Positions 52,817-64,000 of a DNA stretch of 64,000 bases are shown one piece after another (position 1 is the first letter of the stretch; each line of letters begins with the position of its first letter). The notes below the pieces were generated by a model. That model did not search any database. It worked only from the letters and a program-made list of their open reading frames with translations, and was not told where the DNA came from. The stretch spans positions 683,501 to 747,500 of the forward strand of contig QVRM01006574.1 in the NCBI GenBank assembly GCA_003439945.1. The letters are read 5' to 3'. Position numbers and translations under genes: made by a program. The DNA is from Dermanyssus gallinae. Its lineage: Eukaryota; Arthropoda; Arachnida; Mesostigmata; Dermanyssidae.

Positions 52817-55310
52817 GTGACGGAGGTCCCGTGGACAAAAGATGCAGCGGCTGCTAAAGGCCCAGAATTGCTCGAAATCGATGTAGCACCACCAGAACCG
52901 CCGCACACTGGGCAAGAGCTTCAACAGCCTAATATCTTAGTTGCTGAAGGCGACGCCGTCGTGAACAATGTCATGCAAGGAGAGTCTGCCGCTCAAATTG
53001 ACATAGACAACGAGCAACGTGTTAAATCTGATAGAGACGCAGAAGCTGCCTCATCTGCGGGTGTTGCTGAAAATGTACCGCACATTAGCGAAACTCGGTG
53101 CGCCGATGCTCGCAGTCCTGTTAGGTCGGTAAAAGGTCTCCAACGCGAGGTAAGTTCTTTTCGTAAAGGTGCCCCAGACGTCAAGGCTGCTTTGTCTTTA
53201 CAAGACAGCGTGCTCTTCGAGGCTTTCCCGGAAGGGCCCGTGACGCAGCGAGAACCTGTGGCCACTATCGATAGTGACTTGGCCGTAATGCTGGATACAG
53301 TCGATAGCGCTCTACTTCGATCCAAGCACGTGCTGTCGGCTGGCCGCAGTCCCGCGCCGAGTCGAGTAGAGGGCCCGAACATTGTAGGCCGTCCTGCGTT
53401 GCTTCGACCACGTATTTATGAGGCTCAAAGATATCCGCCGCCTCACAGAGCTTCGCCGAGTCAAGCAAACAGAGCGGCAATCTTGAGAGGCCCCGTAGCA
53501 GCGCCACCACGTGGTCCAGTAGGAGGCTACCCGGGAACAAAGCCTAGTCCTCTGGCCAACGCAGCTAGAATGCCCTCCCCAGTTTGGCGCAGCCCAGCAT
53601 CAGCTGACACAAAAGCACCTCTTGCTGAATTGAAAGTACGTGCGGCAATTCCCAGACTGCGCGGTTCTCCAGCAAAAGTAATGCTAGTCTCACGTAGTTC
53701 AAATGCAACTCGACCAAAAGTACAAATGACCAGTCCTCAACTGGTTCGCGCGAAGTTGGGAGCAGCTCCGTACGCTCCAGTACCACCTCGGGAAGCAGCA
53801 CCTATACAGATATCGCCAGCAGCACAGGGTCTAAACAGACCTGCCGGGACAAAGATGCTGATCCTGAGACAAGGTGTAATTCTAGGCCGACCTACTGGCG
53901 GTTATTCGGAGAGGTTCCCGTTGAAAAAGGGTTCCCCACTGGGGACGCCGTTACATAAAAAAAATCCAGCGCTAGTTTATCGTAAAAGGGCTACTGCAGT
54001 TGATTTTAGGCCAATTCAACCCAAAGAGGTAACTGCCAATATTGCGGCGCCAACTCACACAGTTGAGGCTGCTTCTTTGCCAGCGTTGTCTTACCCTAAG
54101 TTACCTTATTTTAAAGTGGGCTCTATGCCTAAGAGGATGCCTGTGCCTGCAAAAGCAGGAGCTGCGTCGCCAACAAATGGGCCACGACCTAACAGGAATC
54201 CTATTCTATCTCCAACAAAGGCGTCTCCGCATAGGCTGGAAATGGCACCAGCTCCGTCAAAAGCATTCTCTATTCATATGACTCCTGAGCAAAGTGCAGC
54301 AAAGATACAATCACCCAACATTGGTGCAAAGCAGATGCCAATGAAACTGATCGTAGTTAGATCAAGTCCCAGGCTTGCAAAAGCGCCTATAGCTAAAGCA
54401 AAAGCGCCTAGAATCGCAAACCGATGTGAGGCTCCTGACAGTGGCCCTCCTGTACAGCAAATGAAACCAGCCACCGCAAAAGTATCCATCCCCTCATCGG
54501 CCAAAGATGCAGCACCTTCAAGCAGTACGGCGCGAAAACAGCCGGACTACAAAAAACGTCCGGGTCAACCCAGGCCAAAAATACCGGCAAAGTTAAGCGG
54601 TTCGGTGCCATTAAAAGTAAAAGGACTACCAGCCCCTAGGGAGAAGTCACCTAAGCCCGACAAAAACTCTGCCCCGGCCATAATAGTGGCTCCTCCCAGT
54701 GCAGGTAGTCACACGGCTGCAGGGCAACCTGTCCCGCATAGAGAGAATCCTGCAGCAACTAAGGAACTTAGGCAGACTGCCCGTGCTTCAGGTTTGGCAA
54801 ATGTACACATGCCTGCAAATAGTTCTGCAAATATACAGCAGGATGTGCCCAATGCTGTGGGAACATCCAGTACTCAAGCAAAAAAACGACGTAGTGTGCC
54901 AAAGTTCAACAGTAGTAAAAAAAACAGCGACTGCCAACATCTCTACGGATGCCAAATCAGCTCAGGCTCAGCCAAAGACAGCTGTTTGCAAATCGTCAGA
55001 AAGAGAGCACTTGGTAAAACCCAACGCCAATAATGCTCCAGAAATTTCGCTTGATGTCTCTAGCCCAGAAAAGGTAGATCCGAGCACCGAGCATCCTGTG
55101 CGCGCTCATCTAAACGGACGGACCATAGGATACGATCAACAGAAAAAGGCAGCAACGCTTACAAATACTGCGTCGTCCTCATCAGCAAAACAAGAAGTTA
55201 GGCCAGACATGGATTCCCTACCTAAAACTCAAGCAACAGCGACGGTCCCGCATAAAGCCCAACAAACTTGTGTCTCAGCAGCGAAGAAACCTAACGAAAG
55301 TGTGCCTTAG
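52817..55310 (+). CDS. Ala/Pro/Lys/Ser-rich disordered protein, frameshifted (gene 5)
   Basis: A long plus-strand frame (52817-54920 or so) continues in the next frame to the stop at 55310, for about 830 residues. The join lies in A runs at 54880-54886 or 54917-54924, where one extra A explains the shift. Composition and codon choice stay protein-like on both sides. There is no ATG at the start: the frame is open upstream to 52697 without Met, and TTGTTCTGCGCACAG at 52777 looks like a splice acceptor, so a first exon may lie upstream. The protein starts acidic, then is Pro/Ala/Ser/Lys-rich with many SP and KAP motifs and a KKRR basic cluster near residue 690. No signal peptide or known domain is seen. 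It resembles genes 1-3 in composition only. If the frameshift is real, this may be a pseudogene. Confidence 0.55.
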
Positions 55311-56630
55311 CAGCCCCCGTTGTTGCCCAGGAATCGTATCAGGAACTAGAAGCTTTTATTTAACGCCAGAGAAGAGCAAGGCTGACAATCGCACCGCACG
55401 TTCTGCTGCATGCAAAATGATCAGTACCTATAAATCTAACCTGAGCCCCGAGAGAGAGAGAAAGTACTGAAAATAATTTCGCCCAAGCCAGGGCTCTACC
55501 TAGAAATTTAATTCCTATTTTGCTAACGCCCAACAACGCTTAACCATCGAGGGGGGAGCCGCTAGAAGTGACAAGGACGGCACGCGTGAAAGCGGCAAGA
55601 GCGGCACGAGGTAGCGACTTTCACAACTAGGTCACAAGTTCAACATAGTAGTGACCATCATAAATTTTCCCGCCCTTTCAAGCACGCATTCATTTGCATT
55701 GATTATTGTGAGGAAAAGTATGGGAGGAGGGTTGTGGATGTTACGAACCCCGAGACCCAAGAAGTATGTATAAGATTCCCTGACTCTCCATGGTTGTTAG
55801 TTAACAATTGCATTTCTGTACCCTTTTAAAACCGCACATATCTTATTAAATTGGTTTACAGCTATGTAGAAATGAGTTACCTCGCTTTTTAATTTAGTTT
55901 TAGTTCACATTCAAGCATTCGGTTATGTATGATATGCGACGGCCATTTACGGATAACACGTTGTCTCTGCGCAACTTAGGGGATCTCGCATCTTCGCTTC
56001 GCAATAAGATTCAGTACAATGTTTTCTTGTAATCCAATGATGTTTCCTCTAAGTTCAGCCCTAAATATTCGTTGGAGATTGTTTTTGTTGAAGATACCTA
56101 CGAACGTAAGGTTACCTATTTTATGAGTAGGTTAAGCTAGATTAAATACTTAGTCTAGTATTTATTGCTAGACTAAATACATTTATGCCACATTTCTTTT
56201 GTATATTTTACTGCTATTTTTAACTGGAATATACAAACGCATTGTATATTTAGACAACTCCTATGCGAGCTCCGCCAAAAGCATATTCTATTCATGCAAC
56301 TCTCTTCAAAACACACTAAATGTCCATACTATTTAAGCACTTTATGAATAATAAGAGATTGTGTGCGCTACTTCACAGGCAACATCTTATTTTTAATAGT
56401 CGTTAAATCATTTAATGTAAGCGTATTGACAGACACAGTCAAATGAGTACCCCACTACTGTATCCTATACAACAAGCCGATAAGAGTACCATTACGCTAC
56501 AACTGGATTGGTATAGGCTGCGTGGCTCGTTTCACTATTGTATCCGTACTAACTGCTTTTGCACAGATATTTCACATTTTTCCTTCGGGGTTTCTCTTGT
56601 CGAGCCTCGTCGGAATCACATGACCGTATT
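55311..56630. other. No gene recognised
   Basis: AT-rich 3' flank of gene 5. An AG run lies at about 55448-55462. No conserved frame is seen. Confidence 0.5.
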
Positions 56631-56705
56631 ATTATTATCATTACTATTATTTATTACATGTTAAACAATGTTACAGTTGTGAGGTCTGAACGTATTATTG
56701 CAAAG

Positions 56706-56707
<2 letters not shown>

Positions 56708-56793
<86 letters not shown>
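56708..56793. repeat. (ATT)n microsatellite 1
   Basis: About 85 bases of near-perfect ATT on the 5' side of the first LINE 3' UTR piece and the 3' side of the next. Poly-Leu frames here are artefacts. Confidence 0.95.
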
Positions 56794-56794
<1 letters not shown>

Positions 56795-56869
56795 TATTTA
56801 TCATTATTTAGTTAATACAATTGTGAGGTATGAACGTTTAAATCATGTTTATCCTGCTCTGTTCGCTTT

Positions 56870-56972
56870 CTGTCAGTTCATGGCGCCTATAATGGAAGCC
56901 ACGTTCCCTCTACACACGGCCAAAGACATCATCTGTCTCAAAAACATGGCCTCGCGTCGATCGCCCGTAACG
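56870..56972 (-). pseudogene. RLE LINE ORF2, last 30 codons
   Basis: The minus strand reads DRREAMFLRQMMSLAVCRGN then VASIIGAMN, the C-terminus of the RLE LINE protein. It starts directly at (ATT)n array 2, so it is strongly 5'-truncated. Confidence 0.8.
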
Positions 56973-57078
<106 letters not shown>

Positions 57079-57149
57079 TTAATATTGTTTAAATGTTACA
57101 ATTGTGAGGTGTGAACGTGTACTCCTTGTCTTCTTCTAACTCCTAAATA

Positions 57150-58503
57150 TTATTCCATGGAACCGACAATACAGCCGGCGTTTCCTCGGCACACAGCAAG
57201 CGACAGCAGTTGCCGTAGAAACTCGCCTTTGCGCCGATTCCCTGTGAGATCTGTAATCCGTTGGCCCAGCTCACTGATGAATCTCTTGGTTCCCTTGCTT
57301 ACCGGGCCCATTGTTTCCATCGATATTGGCACTACGATATAACTTGTCTCCAGTTCTTGGTACTTGCGTTTTTTCCCATTATCTGCGCGCTCGGCAACCC
57401 ATCCCGCTTCTAGTGAACTGTGGCGTATATACGAGGGAGCCACTGTACAGGACACTGTAGCATCCCATACCAAGCATCTGCCGTTAGCCCATAGCGGGAT
57501 TGTTACACCGTCTGGTCTTTTGTCGTCATGAAGTCCTAATATGGGCTCGAGCGTGCTTGGTATACCAGCTTTGCGTAAGGCTCTTTTTATAATTGCATTG
57601 ATTTCAGCGTGTCTAGAAACTCTACCATGGCTTTTGATGCAGCTAAGAGGGTGAAGTCCATCCTCAGTTACTGTGGTACCACATGCGCGGCAACTGTAGG
57701 GGTTGCAAACCGGAGCACCTATTCGAAGAGCTGTTACCATGCGGAATGAGGTGTTGTCCAGCATGGTACCCAGCTGCGGGGAAGGGAGACACTTTAGAAA
57801 GCCTCCACTAAATGTGTCCCGTGCTGCCAGAAAGACAGCTTTTTCCACTGGAGATTGGAGGTTGTCTAACAGCTCTCTAGCTGCAGCGCTGCATCTGTAG
57901 GAGTCCAATGTATGCTGTGTGGGACGTTCTTGCCAGGGGCCTGGTCCAATTGCGTGTCTAGCTATTAGCTCTGCAGCATCTTTGGCTCTTGTGATTCCTT
58001 GGCGGATGTCTGGTTCGACCAACGTTTTTGCAAGTTTACCAAATTCCAATAGAGACGCGGCATAGCACATGGGAGCCAGCTCCGCCGCTGATCTAATACC
58101 AAGTCCTCCTTCGGCAATTGGAAGGGTTGCTCTTTTCCAAGTGTCATCATGCAGGTTGACGTTTAATACTTCACCTAAAATGCTTCTTGCGGTATCGTCG
58201 TAAGCTTGAAGATCTTCGTGGCATTTAATAGCTGGTGAAGTGCGCAGAGTATAGTTAAGCTTCGGCGAGCCCAAGCTGTATCTCCAGATGCACAGAGCTG
58301 CTTGCGAATGCATCGCCGTTAAGCGAGAGCGAATTTGCTTCAGTCCAGTGCACTTTTCTTTAAGGGTCTTTGAAATCGATCGTAAGCTTATTGGGGCTCC
58401 CAGAAGCTCCAGCTCGTCTAAGTCAACGCGCCTAGATTCTGGCAAGACATTCGAAACCGCCCTAAAAATTTCATCCTGTTCTTGGGCATTACCTCCCAAT
58501 GTA
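57150..58503 (-). pseudogene. RLE-type LINE ORF2, C-terminal half with complete RLE domain
   Basis: An uninterrupted 449-codon frame without its own start (the first codon is TTG beside the (ATT)n array). It begins after the RT catalytic motif, at the thumb (ELELLGAPISL, EGGLGIRSAAELAP), then [13 protein letters not shown] zinc knuckle follows (CRACGTTVTEDGLHPLSC). The RLE core is RHAEIN, then KRPDGVTIPLW and VWDATV, that is R-H, P-D and D in the order known for R2-type nucleases. It ends GEFLRQLLSLAVCRGNAGCIV. This nuclease nicks the DNA target for reverse transcription. It is clearly related to, but diverged from, the ORF2 at 3.4-6.0 kb, so two families of the clade are present. Only 5' truncation is visible. 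Confidence 0.88.
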
Positions 58504-58631
<128 letters not shown>

Positions 58632-58710
58632 TTGAGTTCCTTGTGTTTTTGTTGTAAACAGTACCGCATTATGGGCGCCACATTGTTTTCTGGCTAGTCC
58701 ACACCTTATT

Positions 58711-61180
58711 AGAGTAAGCTTCATTGGAAAGGTTATACACTGCACGTAAGCTAATTGTGTCCACAGACAACAAAATTCCCGTTTGACAAAGGCCTAGAAA
58801 TGATGCAGTCACTATCTGTACAAAATAACCTGCGATTCGCAATAAGAAGTGCAAAAAGTCTTCCTAAATTTAAAATCAGACTGAACAGTGATTTGCTGCG
58901 TGATTAAGTCACCGCGGGTAGGGAGAGATGCCAAGGCATATACAAGAGTAGTCCTCTTATTATTGTAAATAAAGTACGTTTCTCGATTCAATTCAAGCGT
59001 AGCCACAGTTTTGGCTGCCAGGCTGTCAATGTGAATGTATCATCCTGCGGACGGTCATTGGCTTTGCAGAAGAAATGCAACTAAATTGTAATCTCAGTTA
59101 TTTTTACCGTACATTCGTTTTACTACAAGGATGCTTACTTGCTGACGTCACTTTATTAAGTATAATTTTATTAGTCAAAGAAAATACATTTATAAACATA
59201 ACCCTTCGCCACAAAAACAAAGCTTAAAATTAATATTGAAAACAAAAATTATATCTAACGTAAGGGCCGAAACTGAAGTAAATATCATAACTATTACTAG
59301 AATCAGAATTGGAATAAAAATGTTGAATACAATTTAAGCTAAGAATAACAATCAGAGTTACGGTTTGGAATATTACTAGGTTTGGAAATAGGATAAGTGA
59401 TATTTAAATAATAAAATTAAATTAGAATTGTGATAAGTAAAGAGAATGCAAATTTAGATGAATTAGATGTAGGTTATGATTTCACGTCAAATTAATTTTA
59501 TTTTAGTTTATGACACTTAGAGCGCGTTGGCTCAGCGATTTCTTTCGTTTGTACTCTATTTCCGGGCCACGTGCTATTTCGAAACTTGTATGCTTAAGCT
59601 GCATCGAAAGCAAACCAAACTTAAATGCCTTTTAACGACAAAAATCGCGATACCTTGCATCCCGCCACCGCCTCACCGGTATGGTAAGGGCTTGCAGAAG
59701 TAAGACCACAGCTTGCAGCCGGAAACGTTTGCACATTGCTCCTTTTTTTTACATACCGGCGAGAAGTGTTTTTGCCTGCGTGAAGACGTTTACCGCAGAA
59801 CAATTATGATTATATCGTCGCACGGGTAAGGCTACCAAATCGATCGAAAGTTGTTGCCCCACTCTAAACAGTGCAACAGTGGCATTAAAAATACCCCACG
59901 AGCAGCAGCAGCAGCGTAAAATATGCACTTCTAGAAAGCTTGCGAACATTTAAAAAGCAGCAGTGTGAACATCATATGTGCCGCGCGACAACCACAGTCT
60001 AAACGTCGTGTACACTGCACATAGAGTCCGACGCAACGCCAGCGTAAACAACAGCGACGCGTAAACAGTATGGCTATGGCAGAGGAGAGGGGTCGTGCCG
60101 TTCTACTAATAAAATTAAGCTAAATAAAGGCCATTTTGTATGAAATTCGCTGCGCATGCTAGGGCCGCGCTTCAAATAGACGCACCGCTGTCAACGAATA
60201 AAAAAAACTGTGCCTATATATATATATATACATATTGCCCAGATGCGACTTCTATGGTGCTAGTCTAGAGACAATTCAGTGGACCGCAACCCGAAACACG
60301 GCTGCAGAAGAAACAAAACAAAATAAATAGGCTTCTATACAGTAAGGAAGAAGAAGACACCAGAGTGCACACTACAGCTGATCAACACAGTCTAACCACA
60401 AATTTGTGAGCTTTATTCTGTCCTGATCAGCAATCTTGCGCGTTAATTTAACATGGCCATATTGTTGTTAACGAATGCCTCTTATACAATTCCTATGTTG
60501 TAAAGCTAATAGACTTGATTCGCTTCATTCGCTCCTCTCCGGTCTCAAGCACGAACCAGTAGGCCAGTAGGTTCTTCGTTTCTTCTTTGACGAGAAAACA
60601 TTTACCGTAAATGCAAAAATCGATGCACAGAAACGACCGCTGGCTTGCCCACGATCCAGGTGATTGCCCTGTTTTGAGAACAAGCTAATTCCCGGCCAGT
60701 GTTCGCGTTCTGAGTACGATGTCCAGTAAAGGCGACTCCTTGCCGCCGTACTCTCTTCCGACAGGCGAAACCATAACAAACAAGGTTTACTTGCGTGTCA
60801 AATACGTTGACTACTATGTATGGGACGTGAAGAAGCTACAGTTCAACGAGTATCGACATACTGACTGGTAGACTTGCTGTTTACCGCCATTAAGAACGCG
60901 TTGAACAATTTAGATGGGGACATTTTGGCACGAACTTGTGTGCAGGGTGTTAAAACCCTGAATTTGAAAACAAAAGCGTTAGCGCGTTAGCGGGGGTTAT
61001 GATAAATAAAAACACTTGTCAGGAGTTCCTCTGTAGGCTTACGCAAAAATGCGTTATCTAAATATATATTCCCATTTAGGTACGGTTTCCAAAAGGGGGC
61101 GAGATAAAGTACGTGTCAGATTCGGCGATACGTTTTGTATATATCTTATAGATCTGTCTATGCTGATATCCGCAACTCTT
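58711..61180. other. No gene recognised
   Basis: 2.5 kb, AT-rich in 59.0-59.5 kb. A GTTGGCTCAGCGA sequence near 59527 resembles a tRNA A box without a B box. A short (AT)n tract lies near 60217-60231. No supported coding frame is seen. Confidence 0.45.
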
Positions 61181-61187
61181 TATCATA

Positions 61188-61266
61188 ATTCGATCGATGG
61201 CTCGAACCCGTGCACCTATGTGTTTCGTCCGGTCGCGAGGCGCACGCGAATGCATCACGCCGTAGG
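61188..61266 (-). mobile_element. tRNA-derived SINE, head only, copy 3
   Basis: On the minus strand, GTGATGCATTCGCGTGCGCC matches the head of SINE copy 2. CTCGCGACCGG follows, and GGGTTCGAGCC is a good B box. The body seen in the other two copies is absent. It could also be a decayed tRNA-related sequence. Confidence 0.55.
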
Positions 61267-61269
61267 ACT

Positions 61270-61840
61270 CGACAACCCTAGTGAGACCTACGTCTTCGAA
61301 AAACTCGTGGTCGCTCAGTGAAGCTGCGTTACATTCTATAATTAGGGCGTGTTGACCGTTTTCGGTTTAATATCACCGACGACACCATTCGGTCCGTTCA
61401 AATAATGTCTTCCCCAGTATATTACGGGTAGAGTCCTATGGTAGGGTCCTGCCCGCACCGTGGCTAGATGTGAACTCCCGCTAGATTGCTGCTGTAGATT
61501 TATGCGGTCTACAGACGTGTTGTACGCGATGAGACTTATCGTTGTTATCCGACGCGATAGACTTGCGAACGCTGTCTCGCGATGTCCATTGTTGTCTTGT
61601 CTATTTGTCGGTTGTAGAGGCACTGTGTATATATTAGTAAGTCGCGCATTGTATTCCCGCACAAGATGTCTCGCTTTTCGAAGTGTTCTTTTTAAGACCT
61701 GCTAATTTAGGTAAAAAAAGTACATATATAAAGTGCGGCAGCTAGAGTCTTATTTTAAAAGAGCGTCCAACGCCCATGAACCGAAAAATGGAGTTTACTG
61801 GTATAGCAGCATATTTCCAGAATTCTTCTAAAGTTCAAAA
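61270..61840. other. No gene recognised
   Basis: Unassigned sequence between the SINE head and the LINE 3' region. Confidence 0.4.
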
Positions 61841-61849
61841 ACTAAATTC

Positions 61850-63190
61850 TCATTCTGCCCGCGTTTCGCCTTTACTTCATCATCACATTTACTTTACTCA
61901 TATTGAATATGCACATAACGTTGAAACTGTTGCCAGCTGCTCTTTGCAACGTCATTCGAGACAAAAGACGGTGCACGTCTTTGTAATTGTCAGGTAGGCA
62001 GTCGCATAATGCTTTATACACGCTTGAGAACACAATCGACATAGTGTGTACTTCTCGTGGGGGTTCGTATTTGAACAAATCATATGATGAATTATGTATC
62101 TGGTATAGACGTGGCGATTGTCACATGCAAGACCAGATGGGAGGATAAAGGCACTGAAAACATTTAGGTCTCCAACCCAGCGTCGTACTTTTTCAGCTTT
62201 TATTCCCATTTCGTGACAAAGCTGTCGAATGGTACTGTACGTTTTCAGATTCAATCAAATTATTTTAACAACCGGTACACAGCCTAATATTAGGTACACA
62301 AAGCGACTCTTTAACCCCTTTGACAGCAACGTATTTGCTTCATGTACATGGTAAAGATTTTTTTTATTATTTTTTATGTCGCAATGAGTTTGTATTTCAA
62401 GATGACACATAATTTGAATAAAATTGCCATTATATTAAATTCGAACAATTCAGCGACCGTTCCACCAGGCGGAAAAAGGTCAGAGATCGCCAATGCATCT
62501 GGCAGAACGCTGTATGGAATTTGGCGCACTCAGAGCGGAACCGGCAACGACATTGAACGCCAACTTTGTTAAATCCTTGGGTCGAACATGCAAAGGTATG
62601 GCAGTTATTCACAATGCACCTTCGGTACACGTGGCGACTAGTGCATGTCATTCTCTCCCAAAGCTCCCTGAAGAGGTACACATCTAACTGCGCTACCTCT
62701 GCCGAAGCCTCCGCCACATTACTCCCTCATTCCAACAGATTGCTAAAATGGTCCCGTAATAGATGACTTAAGTCTGACTCTGCTACTGCACTTGCGCAAC
62801 CCACTAGCAGGTACACAAAGCGGTTTTATTGCATTTCGCAGTCAGCAAAGACCAAGCTTCGTATATGGTGTGGAGCGTCTTTTTAGCTGGCATGACACAA
62901 TAAAGGCGGCGTACAAGTGACCCCTAGGTGCAGCCAACACCCGCTCAACTTCCGATTGAAGTACATGAATCACGTCATTTGTGCCTGATTCTTTCCTGAT
63001 TTTAAATTGTTGCGGATAATCAACTCGCCAGAGATTTTCTTAAGAATGTACCTCGTTGCGGCACCACGGTAAAAACCGTCCACGTTGTCGCCATCTTTGC
63101 CTTTGAAGCAGAATAAACCTGGCCTCCTGCCGAGCCTGGGGTATGTGCCGCTAAGTTTCTAGTTAGTTGGGTAGAGGCGTCTGACATTTT
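61850..63190 (-). pseudogene. Decayed APE-type LINE, second copy
   Basis: Minus-strand pieces match the LINE at 46.2-48.7 kb in the same order. The RT N-terminal block (FCFKGKDGDNVDGFYRGAAT, then YILKKISGELIIRNN) at about 63140-63010 is followed by a block like GTNDVIHVLQSEVERV (about 62990-62930). A Cys-rich segment follows (62620-62510), then the tail LACDNRHVYTRYIIHHMICS near 62130-62070 and the shared 3' DNA to about 61850. Much of the RT palm is missing. Stops are frequent. Confidence 0.55.
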
Positions 63191-63756
63191 AGCAGAGAAG
63201 CTGTGTAATCAGTAAAACACTTTTCAGGCAACGTTAGCCCAAACTTTTGTTCCAAATGTCGCCCGAGTTCGGCCATTCACCAAGCGTGCCTTATTGTTCT
63301 TACGCGTCTTCCGTGTTTCTTCTATGCTCTTCAGAACCAACTTTTCAGTTAGCGTGGGGTCCAAACACTTCTCAATGGTTTTGAATTGTGGAAGTTGTTG
63401 CAAAGAAGTCGCTTTATCATTGGCGACCCTTTGTTGAAGCTCGGTGCGTAATGCCCACAGTTTTACTAAATTCTACTGTAGTACACATAAAAGCTTCTTC
63501 ATCAGGGCCAAGTTGTGTTCCTGTGATTCACAGGACTCGTACGACACAAACTGCGTGTTCTCCAGGAGTGCGGGCTCTTAATCCCCCCGTGAAAAACTAA
63601 CCTTTCGCTTGCGCCTGAAACGACACTGCCCGGAGTTTTCTCCCGCTCGCCCACAACGGCTGACTCAAAAACCTTTCAAGCTAATGTATTACTTGCAGCA
63701 CACCATGAACTTTAAAAAACGCCCATGAAAACTCCACAGAGTTAGGGTCAATTGAT
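63191..63756. other. No gene recognised
   Basis: Unassigned. It may include the 5' side of the preceding LINE copy, but I could not align it. Confidence 0.4.
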
Positions 63757-64000
63757 ATTTAATTCATAACACATTTTTTGACATAAGAAGAAAAGTAGAA
63801 ACGTTTCACTCAGATATTTTGCGGCGCTATAATATTTCGGTTAGTGGCGTGGGGAACTCTTCGTGGCAGAATTATATCAGAGTATATTGGTCATGCCCGC
63901 TAAAGGTTTTTAAGACTTTGACCAATAGACTGCTTAGAGAAGGGACGCTACCCAGGCTTTTAAAAGCAAGTTTTGTACTAATTCCTAAACCCGGAAACAA
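63757..64000 (+). CDS. L1-like LINE reverse transcriptase, start of RT, cut by window end
   Basis: A plus-strand frame open from 63757 to the window edge. It reads SGVGNSSWQNYIRVYWSCPL, KVFKTLTNRLLREGTLPRLL, then KASFVLIPKPGN. This is the LINE RT entry region (Gx(D)G, LLREGxLP, LIPKPG), closest in style to the L1/Tx1 group. No stop is seen in this frame after 63757. No Met anchors a start, so this is part of a longer or truncated ORF2 continuing beyond the window. Confidence 0.7.

Noticed and set aside
59519..59550. GTTGGCTCAGCGA resembling a tRNA A box
   Set aside because: No B box or acceptor stem nearby.

Overview
The window looks like repeat-rich animal DNA, most probably from an arthropod. 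A chelicerate (mite or tick) is possible but cannot be shown from sequence alone. There are no bacterial operons, ribosome-binding sites, tRNA genes or rRNA genes. Recognisable coding sequence is mostly remains of non-LTR retrotransposons (LINEs). There are also two Tc1/mariner DNA transposons, a tRNA-derived SINE, many (AT)n and (ATT)n microsatellites, and a set of apparently single-exon genes for alanine/proline/lysine-rich low-complexity proteins.

Layout. 0-8.5 kb: an R1-like LINE remnant (+), then a nested block (-) in which a nearly full-length LINE of unusual design sits inside an older LINE reverse transcriptase (RT). The unusual LINE has a gag-like ORF1 with zinc knuckles, an 11-nt ORF1/ORF2 overlap, an RT with an FLDDG active site, and a C-terminal restriction-like endonuclease (RLE). 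10.1-18.4 kb: repeat-protein gene 1 (-), its upstream region, a Tc3-like transposon and a CR1/L2-like RT. 19.9-27.5 kb: a gag fragment (+), then a second diverged copy of the gene-plus-upstream block, carrying gene 2 (truncated) and a recent R1-like insertion with a perfect 15-bp target duplication and a 25-nt A tail. 25.1-31.2 kb: an almost identical 3.06-kb tandem duplication. 32.4-33.8 kb: repeat-protein gene 3 (-). 34-42 kb: decayed LINE pieces, an unknown conserved coding fragment and a SINE. 43.3-44.6 kb: a mariner with an intact transposase ORF. 45.25 kb: small gene 4 (+). 46-49 kb: an APE-endonuclease LINE (-) interrupted by a SINE. 51-52 kb: CR1/L2-like remnant. 52.8-55.3 kb: gene 5 (+), with one frameshift. 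56.6-58.7 kb: a tandem set of 3' ends of RLE-type LINEs, each with an (ATT)n tail. 61-64 kb: a SINE head, a second copy of the APE LINE, and the start of an L1-like RT running off the end.

How it fits together. The host-like content is the family of acidic-to-basic, Ala/Pro/Lys-rich proteins. Genes 1 and 2 are clear paralogues, and gene 3 shares their leader and start. Genes 4 and 5 resemble them only in composition. Duplication and transposon insertion have shaped the locus: the gene 1 and gene 2 blocks are colinear but carry different insertions, and gene 2 has lost its C-terminus at a junction with a gag fragment. The least familiar element is the two-ORF RLE LINE, whose relatives here sit in (ATT)n repeats.
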